NCBI GenBank assembly: GCA_012797715.1
Contig: JAAZOO010000204.1
Coordinates: 1 to 8,961, forward strand
Reading direction: 5' to 3'
DNA from: Geobacteraceae bacterium
GTDB lineage: Bacteria > Desulfobacterota > Desulfuromonadia > Geobacterales > Geobacteraceae
Length of the DNA: 8,961 nt
Each line of letters opens with the position of its first letter. The stretch's first letter is position 1. Below, piece by piece: positions 1 to 6,575 of the stretch. Made by a program: the position numbers and the translations under genes. Below the pieces are notes generated by a model that made no database searches, had not been told where the DNA came from, and saw only the letters and a list, made by a program, of their open reading frames with translations.

Positions 1-1016
1 ATGAACGGCAGCGCCAGCCCCTTGGTGGGGAAGATGCCGGTAACAACGGAAATGTTCACGAAGGCCTCCAGACCGATGAGGCAGGTGATACCGAAGGCGA
101 GCGACCGGCCGAAGTTGTCCTCCGCATAGAGGGCGACCCGGATACCCCGCATCAGGAGCAGGAAAAACATGGCCGAGATTACCATGAAACCGACGAAACC
201 AAGCTCCTCGCTTACGACGGAGAAAATGAAATCGGTATGGGCTTCCGGAAGGTAGAACAGTTTCTGCTTTCCCTCCCCCAGACCCTGACCGAACAGTCCC
301 CCGGTGCCCACGGCTATCCAGGACTGGATAATCTGGAACCCCGTATTCGTAGGGTCTTCCCACGGATTCAGGAACGCCATGATGCGCCTGCGCCGATAAT
401 CCACGTGCATGATCGCGTAGTAGAGGAACGGCAGGGCGAGCAGGATCATGGACAGGATATAGGAGAGCCTGGTTCCCGCGGCAAAGAGCATGATCATGGC
501 CACCGCGCCGAGGGTAAGTGAGGAGCCCAGGTCCGGCTGCTTCAGAAGCAGAAGGAGCATGATGGCCAGGACCACCATGTAGGGGAGGAAACCGGAAGAA
601 AAGAATTTGACCTTGTCCTGTTTCTTATCCAAGGAGTAGGCCATGTACATGATAAAGGCGATCTTTGCCAGTTCCGAGGGCTGCAGGGAAAATCCCGGCA
701 GGGGTATCCAGCGTGACGACCCGCCCGCGCTCCCGCCGATGCCGGGAATCAGCACCAGCACGAGCAGGGCCAGGCAGGCGAGGAGAACGGGAACGGCCAG
801 CTTTTTCCAGACATGGTAGTCCACCCGCATGGCCCAGATCATGGCGCCCATGCCGAGAAGGGCGAAGATGCCCTGACGCTTGAGGAAGTGGAATTCATCG
901 TGAAATCTCTTCACCGCCATGATGGAGGACGAAGAATAGACCATCACTACCCCGAAGCAGGTAAGCGCTACGGCCATGAGCAGAATGATAAGATCGTGTC
1001 CCTCGGCCTTGTGCAT
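1..1016 (-). CDS. ftsW: FtsW, septal peptidoglycan glycosyltransferase (SEDS family), 3' end outside window
   Basis: The minus-strand frame is open from the ATG at 1016 to the left edge: 338 full codons, with roughly the last 30-40 expected residues missing. FtsW polymerises lipid II at the septum together with FtsI and is a polytopic inner-membrane protein. Visible SEDS features are the alternating hydrophobic segments (for example 9-29, 73-91, 145-160, 187-203, 275-290), SRWIPLPGFSLQPSELAK (101-118), LLKQPDLGSSL (157-167), FLNPWEDP (215-222), GLGEGKQKLFYLPEAHTDF (245-263, with the presumed catalytic Asp D262), SEELG (269-273) and the start of the GLALPF motif (333-338) that precedes SYGGSS in the family. 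No internal stop was found. The ATG directly follows the murD stop, with AAGGAA 8 nt upstream, so translation is probably coupled. A RodA-type paralogue is conceivable, but the dcw position next to murD makes FtsW the clear choice. Confidence 0.95.
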   Translation of the reverse strand, partial: MHKAEGHDLIILLMAVALTCFGVVMVYSSSSIMAVKRFHDEFHFLKRQGIFALLGMGAMIWAMRVDYHVWKKLAVPVLLACLALLVLVLIPGIGGSAGGSSRWIPLPGFSLQPSELAKIAFIMYMAYSLDKKQDKVKFFSSGFLPYMVVLAIMLLLLLKQPDLGSSLTLGAVAMIMLFAAGTRLSYILSMILLALPFLYYAIMHVDYRRRRIMAFLNPWEDPTNTGFQIIQSWIAVGTGGLFGQGLGEGKQKLFYLPEAHTDFIFSVVSEELGFVGFMVISAMFFLLLMRGIRVALYAEDNFGRSLAFGITCLIGLEAFVNISVVTGIFPTKGLALPF

Positions 1017-1024
1017 CTAGTCGA

Positions 1025-1030
1025 TTCCTT
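1025..1030 (-). promoter_or_regulatory. Ribosome binding site of ftsW
   Basis: AAGGAA on the minus strand lies inside the last codons of murD, 8 nt before the ftsW ATG at 1014-1016. It supports starting ftsW at the ATG that directly follows the murD TAG. Confidence 0.65.
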
Positions 1031-1313
1031 CATCCAGGGAGTGGACCAGCTCCGCGAAGCGCTCGCCGCGCTCTTCATAGTTCCGGAACATGTCGAAGCT
1101 GGAGCACGCCGGAGAAAAGAGGACGATCTCTCCCGGCCGCGCCAGACGGTGGGCCTCCTGAACCGCCTCTTCCAGGCTCCCCACCAGGATCGTGTCGGCA
1201 AGGTGCCCGAGTGCCTCCCGAATCCTCTCCTTTGCCTCTCCGAGAAGGATAAGGCGACTGACCCGTTCCCGCACCAGTCCGGCAAGGGGACCGTACTCTC
1301 CGCCCTTGTCCCT

Positions 1314-1316
1314 TCA
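1314..1316 (-). other. In-frame TGA stop inside murD at an expected Gly codon
   Basis: The minus strand reads GCC GGG TGA AGG GAC AAG. A single change of TGA to GGA restores AGGRDKG. A swap of GT for TG (GCC GGT GGA AGG) would do the same and could come from two compensating homopolymer miscounts. The codons on both sides are in one MurD frame. Confidence 0.88.
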
Positions 1317-2375
1317 CCCGGCGATGAGCGTGATGGGGCCCGGGAAACTCTCCAGGGACTTCACCACGCTCCCCACGTTGGTTCCCTTGCTGTCGTTGTA
1401 GTAGGCCACGCCGTTCACCGTCGCGACCAGTTCCATGCGGTGGGGAAGTCCGGGGAACGATTCCACCGCAGCCAATGCGGGCGACGATTCGCATCCCATG
1501 AGGAGCGCGGTTGCCAGGGCAGCCATGCAGTTGTCCAGGTTATGCACCCCCCGCAACTTGAAGGCGGATGTGGGGAAACGCTCGACCCGTCCCTCCCAGG
1601 TGAAGGTGATGATGCCGTCACGGTAGAATATCCCCTGTTCCAGGGCGCAATGCCTGCTCATGGGCACCACACGGGCCGCGATCTTCTTCGCGTAACCGGC
1701 AACCAGAGGGTCGTCAACATTCAGCACGGCGAAATCGTCGGATGTCTGATTGGCAAAGACCCGCGCCTTGGCGTCCCTGTACTCCTGAAAGCTGGCGTAT
1801 CGGTCCAGATGGTCCTCGGTGATATTGAGGAGCACCGCCACACGGGGACGGAACCGCTCGATACCTTCCAGCTGAAAGGAGCTGATCTCGGCGACCACCC
1901 GATCGACCCGCTCCCCGGAAGTGACCTGATCGATGAGAGGTTTGCCGATATTGCCTCCCACAAAGGTCGTGAAGCCGCACCCCTTGAAGATCTCTCCCGT
2001 CAGGGTGGTGGTAGTGGTTTTGCCGTTGGTGCCGGTGATGGCGGCAATGGGTGCCTCGATGAAGCGGTACGCAAGCTCGATTTCGCTGATGACCGGGATT
2101 CCCTGGGAAGCGGCGAGCCTGAGCTGCGGAATGTCCATGGGTACGCCGGGACTCACCACTATCATGTCCGCCCTCAGGAACGTTTCATCCCCATGCCGTC
2201 CCAGCTCAAAGGTTATGTCACGTCCCTGCAGGCTTTCGATGAAAGAGGCGACAGCCTCCCGTTCCCGCTTGTCGGTCACGGTGACCCGCGCTCCGCGCCC
2301 GGCGAGAAAGCGTGCCACCGATGCACCGGTGCGGGCCAGTCCTACTACCAGTATCTTCTTGTCTTTCAGTTCCAT

Positions 2376-2493
2376 TTGCTTATGTTCCGGTGGTGGGGGC
2401 CAGTGTCTGGCTGTTGTTGCTCCTGCAGTGTCACGCGCCGTTAGCCCTCAGCCCTATGCCTTTCGCTTTTTCCTCGTGCCCCGCACCTGCTTT
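2376..2493 (-). other. 118-bp mraY-murD intergenic spacer
   Basis: This is the longest non-coding stretch in the window. It has a small perfect inverted repeat, GCCAG-ACA-CTGGC (2399-2411), too short and without a T run to be a terminator. The ribosome binding site before the murD ATG is poor (GGAAC about 10 nt upstream). A 10-codon GTG-initiated reading frame of basic residues occurs near the mraY end, but nothing supports its use. I see no clear promoter. Confidence 0.5.
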
Positions 2494-3569
2494 TCATCGT
2501 ATCTTCAACGTCGAGAAGGCTATCAGCGCCAGGATGATGGTGATGACCCAGAAACGGACTATGATCTTCGGTTCGGCTACACCCTTCAGCTCGAAATGGT
2601 GGTGAATGGGCGCCATGCGGAAGATCCTCTTGCCGCGATACTTGTAGGAACCGACCTGGAAGATCACGGAAAGGGCCTCGATGACGAAGATGCCGCCCAC
2701 AATCACCAGCAGGATTTCCTGCTTCGTAATCACCGCCACCGCTCCCAGCCCTCCACCCAGGGGAAGGGAGCCCACATCACCCATGAACACCTCGGCGGGA
2801 TAGGAGTTGTACCAGAGGAAGCCGAGCCCGGCGCCCGCCATGGCGCCGCAGAGGATTGCCAATTCACCCCCCCCGGAACGTAGGGTATCTGCAGGTACCC
2901 GGAAAGTTTGATGTTTCCGGCAATGTAGGTAAAGAGCATGTAGGTGCCCGCGTTGATGGCCACAGGACCGATGGCAAGACCGTCCAGGCCGTCGGTCAGG
3001 TTCACCGCGCTGCTGGCGCCGAAAATCACCAGCATCACGAAGGGAATATAGAATATTCCCAGGTCGGGGCGCAGGTTTTTGAAGAACGGGATGGTCAGTT
3101 CCGTGGAAAAACCGGGCGTATAGTACAGTGCCGCGCCCACCAGGAGACCGAGCAGGACCTGAAAGAAGGTCTTCTGCCGGGGTGAAAGCCCCTTGGGGTT
3201 CTTTTCCACCACCTTCTTGTAGTCATCCACGAAGCCTATCAGGCCATACCCCACAATGATGGAAAGGGCGAGCCAGATGTACCTGTTGGAGAGATCGGCC
3301 CACAGAAGCGTGGGAATGACGATTGCCGCCAGGATGAGAACACCCCCCATGGTGGGCGTGCCTTGCTTCTGCAGGTGCGATTCCGGTCCGTCGGTGCGGA
3401 TCACCTGTGTCACCTGGATTGACTGCAGCTTGCGGATCACCCAGGGACCAAGGAGAAAGGAGACCACCAGTGCGGTGATGACGGCATAGACGGTCCGGAA
3501 CGTAAGGTATTTGAAAACGTTCAGGAAATGGAAGTCGGATGCCAGCGGATAGAGAAAATGGTACAGCAT
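2494..3569 (-). pseudogene. mraY: MraY, phospho-MurNAc-pentapeptide translocase, broken by a one-base deletion in a G8 tract
   Basis: MraY is a polytopic inner-membrane enzyme that transfers phospho-MurNAc-pentapeptide to undecaprenyl phosphate, forming lipid I. The first frame (from ATG 3569) encodes several hydrophobic segments, the GPESH and GTPTMGG motifs (61-65, 70-76), the catalytic DDYKK (D115, D116) and NLTDGLDGL (190-198). After residue about 234 (YVPGG) it leaves the family sequence and ends at 2730. The next frame continues MraY from ELAILCGAM, through FMGDVGSLPLGGG (catalytic Asp of helix 8) and PIHHHFELKG, to the stop at 2494. One extra G in the G8 tract at 2867-2874 restores a 358-residue protein, matching the usual length of about 360. 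As written, the product lacks the GDVG Asp and the HHH motif and should be inactive. AAAGGGG (3580-3586) is the ribosome binding site, inside murF. Confidence 0.93.
2867..2874 (-). other. G8 homopolymer where the mraY frame is lost
   Basis: On the minus strand, CC is followed by eight G and then TGAATTGG. Eight G give PGGVNWQS, which is not MraY. Nine G give PGGGELAIL, which matches the family (PGAGELAI). A run of identical bases is a classic site of sequencing miscounts and also of polymerase or ribosome slippage. Confidence 0.9.
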
Positions 3570-4984
3570 CAGTTCACATCCCCTTTCGCCATGCCGGAGC
3601 GGAATGCTTTCCGGATTCCCTCGGCTACGGCTTCCATGCGCATGCCGCGCGACCCCTTTACGAGGATGCAGTCGCCTGGGGCGAGAAAGCGGACTGCATC
3701 GTCAATAATTTCAGCATGGTTTTCGGCCACAAGGATCGAGGATGCAGGAAGGCCCCCCGCCATGGCGCCCCGCGCGACGTCGCTGGCCATCTCTCCCAGG
3801 AGATAGAGACGCTCCACGGATGCGGCGGCAAGCCGGCCTATCTGTTCATGGAGATCTGCGGACGACTCACCAAGCTCCAGCATGTCTCCCAGGACCGCAA
3901 CGGCGCGCCCCCCTTCTCTCAGAGATCGTACCGTCACGAGTGCGGCCCCCATGGACGCTGGGTTTGCGTTATAGCTATCATCCACCAGGAGGATGCCGCC
4001 CAATTCTTCCGGAGAAAACCGCTTTTCATAGGGAGTGAATGATTCCAGCCCCATACGGATGTCGTCCAGGGCAATGCCGATGGCATGGGCAGCGGCCGAC
4101 GCTGCAAGTGCGTTCGCAATATTGTGACGGCCCAGTACCTTCATCCGGACCGCAACCCTGCCGGAGGGGAGACACAGATCGAATGCCTGCCCTTCTCTTC
4201 CCAGTTCCCGTACTTTTTCCGCAATAACATCAACCTCGCCGAAGCCGAACTGAATGCGCCGCACTCCGGCAGGAGACGGCAGGCAGGAAACCAGCGGGTC
4301 GTCTCCGTTAAGAACGGCAGCGCCTCCTCCCGGCAGGCGCATGAGCAGTTCTCCCTTTGCCGAGGCAACGGCTTCCACGCTCCCCATGCTCAGGAGGTGG
4401 GCCGGAGACGCATTGGTGACAACCCCGATATGGGGACGGGCAATCTCTGCCAAGCGGTCTATCTCGCCCGGCTCGCTCATCCCCATCTCCAGAACGGCCC
4501 ATCGGTGCTCCCCGTGAAGGCGGAACAGCATGTGCGGCAGGCCGATACGATTGTTCAGGTTCCCCACGGTCTTCAAACCTTCGCCGGTGCGGGACAGGAT
4601 GGATGCCAGCATCTCCTTGGTGGTCGTCTTTCCGTTACTGCCGGTGATTCCTATCACCGCCGGGGAAAAGCGATTGCGATGGAAAGCCGCCAGATCACCG
4701 AGCGCACGAAGCGTATCCGTCACGACGAGGCATGTCGTTCCAGGGGGCACCTCAATGGCGGCCGACCGTTCCCGCTCCGCGAGAAAGACCCGGACACCCC
4801 GCTGACAGGCTGCAGGGATATAGTCGTGACCGTCAAAGCGTTCGCCCCGCAGCGGGATGAAGAGCTCACCCGGCCCGACGGTGCGGCTGTCGGTGGAAAC
4901 CCCGCATACGTCTGTATTCCCGTTTCCGGATACGACTCCTTGTACCGCTTCTGCAATCTCCAAGACCGTGAATCGGGGCTTCAC
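3569..4984 (-). CDS. murF: MurF, UDP-MurNAc-tripeptide:D-Ala-D-Ala ligase
   Basis: A 471-residue cytoplasmic Mur ligase that joins D-Ala-D-Ala to UDP-MurNAc-tripeptide using ATP, giving the pentapeptide precursor used by MraY. The N-terminal domain has STDSRTVGPGELFIPLRGERFDG split around 30-52. The central ATPase domain has the P-loop GITGSNGKTTT (112-122), NLNNRIGLP (142-150), EMGMSEPGEI (166-175), NASPAHL (191-197) and ASAKGEL with the presumed carbamylated lysine K210. The C-terminal domain has GRHN (285-288), DDSYNANP (335-342), GDMLELGE (366-373) and KGSRGMRME (443-451). Length is normal (E. coli 452) and the frame is intact, unlike its neighbours murE and mraY. The start is GTG, supported by AGGAGG 7 nt upstream; it overlaps the murE stop as GTGA. 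The stop overlaps the mraY ATG by one base. Confidence 0.96.
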   Translation of the reverse strand: MKPRFTVLEIAEAVQGVVSGNGNTDVCGVSTDSRTVGPGELFIPLRGERFDGHDYIPAACQRGVRVFLAERERSAAIEVPPGTTCLVVTDTLRALGDLAAFHRNRFSPAVIGITGSNGKTTTKEMLASILSRTGEGLKTVGNLNNRIGLPHMLFRLHGEHRWAVLEMGMSEPGEIDRLAEIARPHIGVVTNASPAHLLSMGSVEAVASAKGELLMRLPGGGAAVLNGDDPLVSCLPSPAGVRRIQFGFGEVDVIAEKVRELGREGQAFDLCLPSGRVAVRMKVLGRHNIANALAASAAAHAIGIALDDIRMGLESFTPYEKRFSPEELGGILLVDDSYNANPASMGAALVTVRSLREGGRAVAVLGDMLELGESSADLHEQIGRLAAASVERLYLLGEMASDVARGAMAGGLPASSILVAENHAEIIDDAVRFLAPGDCILVKGSRGMRMEAVAEGIRKAFRSGMAKGDVN

Positions 4985-4991
4985 TGTCCTG

Positions 4992-4997
4992 CCTCCT
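4992..4997 (-). promoter_or_regulatory. Ribosome binding site of murF
   Basis: A full AGGAGG lies on the minus strand within the last codons of murE, 7 nt before the murF GTG. It decides the GTG start, and it is the best Shine-Dalgarno match I found in the window. Confidence 0.8.
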
Positions 4998-5595
4998 GTT
5001 CCCGGAAGGCCAAGGCAGCCTCCTCACGATCATCAAAGTGCAGTTTCTCTGTGCCGATTATTTGGTAGTCTTCGTGACCCTTTCCGGCGATGAGCACGAT
5101 ATCTCCCGGCTCCGCGACTCCCACCGCAAGGCGTATCGCCTCCCGGCGCGACTCCACACAGAGGAATCCCCGCTCCCCGAACCCTCGGGAAAGGTCGGAG
5201 ATTCCGTACTCCCTGAGGCCGAGTGGGACTATCCCCGATCGCACTTCGGCGATAATGGCAGCCGGTTCTTCGGTGCGAGGATTGTCCGAGGTTACAATAG
5301 CCAGATCGCTGTACCGGGCTGCAACCTTGCCCATGATGGGACGCTTGCCCCGATCCCGGTCTCCGCCGCATCCGAAGACTGTGATGAGCCGTCCGTGTTC
5401 CAGTTCGCTAAGTGTCGCGAGAACGTTCTCCAGGGCGTCTCCGGTGTGGGCATAGTCAACAAGGAGGGTAATCCCCCGATCGTTCTCGACCCTTTCCAGC
5501 CTCCCTTCCACCTTCCCATGTTCGGAAATTCCGGCCTGAATCGCCGGGAGCCGAACCCCGAGGGCAAAGGCAGCGGAAGAAGCGGCGAGAATATT

Positions 5596-5598
5596 TTA
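5596..5598 (-). other. In-frame TAA stop inside murE at an expected Tyr codon
   Basis: The minus strand reads CTG TAA AAT ATT CTC here. The family sequence is GRFNLYN, so TAA replaces TAC or TAT by a single base. There is no frame change: the codons on both sides belong to the same MurE frame and are well conserved. Confidence 0.9.
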
Positions 5599-6513
5599 CA
5601 GGTTGAAACGCCCAAGCAGCCGGGAGGAAAAGGAAATTTCTCCGGAAGGCGTACACAGGGTTCCGGAAATGCCGCCGGTTGAGAAAACCGCATGCCGTAC
5701 GCTGATCCGGGCATCGGGGCCGAGACCATAGGTGATGACCGGACACGCGGATATCTCGATGAACTGGGAACCGGCAGGGTCGTCGATATTCACCACCGCC
5801 GAGCGGGAAGGCTTGACCCTGTCAGGAGCCAGCAGTTGGGAAAAGAACCGCTGCTTGCTGGCGCGATAGCACTCCATGTCATGATGGTAGTCCAGGTGGT
5901 CCCGCGTCAGGTTCGTGAAGATACCCACGTCAAACCTGCAGCCGTCTACCCTCCGTTGCTCCAGGGCATGGGAGGAGACCTCCATGACAACACCCCGGGC
6001 TCCGAGATCCACGAGCTTACGGAGAGTCTTCTGCAGGTCCACGGACTCGGGGGTGGTATTGGGAGCCGGAAGGATGGTGTCCCTGAATCGATAGTTAATC
6101 GTTCCGAGCACTGCGGTGGGGATGCCGGATTTCTCCAGCATGGATTCCAGGAGATAGGTGGTGGTGGTTTTGCCGTTGGTTCCGGTTATGCCGACAAGGG
6201 GAACGCCGTCTGTGGGATTGCCGTAAAAGGCGGCAGCCATCAGAGACATGGCGCGCCGCGCGTCCGCGACGATGGCGCACGGCACGCCCTGGGGAACGCG
6301 GGTCGCGTCTTCCACCACAACGGCAGAGGCACCGGCCTCCACGGCTCGCTGAAGAAATCGATGCCCATCAACGGCGACCCCGCGCAGGGCAAAAAACAGC
6401 CCGCCGGGCACAACGCTCCGGGAATCATAGAAGAGGTCGCAGATCTCCACATCCGTATTTCCGGTGGTTGCCGCACAGTCACCGATGGATTGAAGCAAGT
6501 GGGAAAACCGCAT

Positions 6514-6575
6514 TGTACCCTCTCAAAAGCGAAGCTCTGTTCAACCCGTCACACCCACGCCTGCACCCTTCCGCG
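6514..6575 (-). other. 62-bp ftsI-murE intergenic spacer with murE ribosome binding site
   Basis: A short spacer between the ftsI stop and the murE ATG. It holds GAGAGG (6519-6524), 5 nt before the murE start, as the likely ribosome binding site. I see no hairpin followed by a T run and no convincing promoter, so murE is probably read through from ftsI. Confidence 0.55.

Larger units (their letters stand above)
1017..2375 (-). pseudogene. murD: MurD, UDP-MurNAc-L-Ala:D-Glu ligase, interrupted by one in-frame TGA
   Basis: MurD adds D-glutamate to UDP-MurNAc-L-Ala in the cytoplasm, using ATP. The span is a single frame of 453 codons including the stop, close to family length (E. coli 438), but codon 354 is TGA (1314-1316). 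Before it: the N-terminal nucleotide-fold glycine motif VVGLARTGASVARFL (10-24), P-loop ITGTNGKTTT (113-122), EISSFQLE (163-170), NITEDHLDRY (184-193), the carbamylated-lysine site DAKARVF (K204), GVHNLDN (276-282), HRME (312-315) and NDSKGTN (327-333). After it, in the same frame: RDKGGEYGPL (355-364), LLGEAKERI and the conserved SPACSSFDMFRNYEERG (421-437). Around the stop the protein reads LIAG-stop-RDKGG, where the family has LIAGG(K/R)DKGG. Losing the last 99 residues removes most of the C-terminal domain, so the truncated form should be inactive. Start ATG at 2375; stop TAG abuts the ftsW ATG. Confidence 0.93.
4981..6513 (-). pseudogene. murE: MurE, UDP-MurNAc-L-Ala-D-Glu:meso-DAP ligase, interrupted by one in-frame TAA
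   Basis: MurE adds meso-diaminopimelate to UDP-MurNAc-dipeptide in the cytoplasm, using ATP. The whole span is one frame of 511 codons including the stop, which is normal family length, but codon 306 is TAA (5596-5598). Before it lie the UDP-substrate domain (YDSRSVVPGGLFFALRG, 29-45), the P-loop GITGTNGKTTT (108-118), NTTPESVDL (152-160), SSHALEQ (180-186), NLTRDHLDYH (201-210) and the carbamylated-lysine site in YRASKQRFF (K220). After it, in the same frame, come the C-terminal domain residues: GCGGDRDRGKRP (381-392), DNPR (410-413, the meso-DAP specificity motif) and AGKGHEDYQ (476-484). The residues around the stop read GRFNL-stop-NILAA, where the family has Tyr. As written, the product loses the DAP-binding domain and should be inactive. 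A sequence error is the likeliest cause. The ATG at 6513 follows GAGAGG; the stop overlaps murF (GTGA). Confidence 0.93.

Noticed and set aside
1287..1316. Selenocysteine at the murD TGA, with a GGGAC/GTCCC inverted repeat just downstream
   Set aside because: The position is a conserved Gly in MurD, not a Cys or redox residue. The stem is only 5 bp with a 16-nt loop and shows no SECIS-like apical features. The TAA in murE could not be explained this way at all.
2014..2030. A 17-bp identical sequence shared by murD (2014-2030) and murE (6164-6180)
   Set aside because: Both copies encode the Mur-ligase P-loop TNGKTTT with the same codons, so shared ancestry and codon preference explain it; it is not a mobile or recombination repeat.
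2399..2411. Inverted repeat GCCAG-ACA-CTGGC as a terminator after mraY
   Set aside because: The stem is 5 bp and no T run follows, and it sits near murD, well past the mraY stop.
813..2444. A 543-codon open frame on the plus strand antisense to murD and ftsW
   Set aside because: It lies opposite well-supported conserved genes, has no recognisable domain and a His/Gly/Arg-rich composition typical of antisense shadows in GC-rich coding DNA. The same applies to long plus-strand frames at 1933-2883, 4085-5068 and 5692-6609.
5509..5511. Translational restart at GTG to give a separate MurE C-terminal domain protein
   Set aside because: It is 85 nt past the stop, inside the conserved domain, without a convincing ribosome binding site, and separate MurE halves are not a known arrangement.
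6512..6544. Possible promoter before murE (TTGAAC and TACAAT on the minus strand)
   Set aside because: The spacer between the two boxes is 21 nt, too long, and the -10-like box overlaps the murE start codon.
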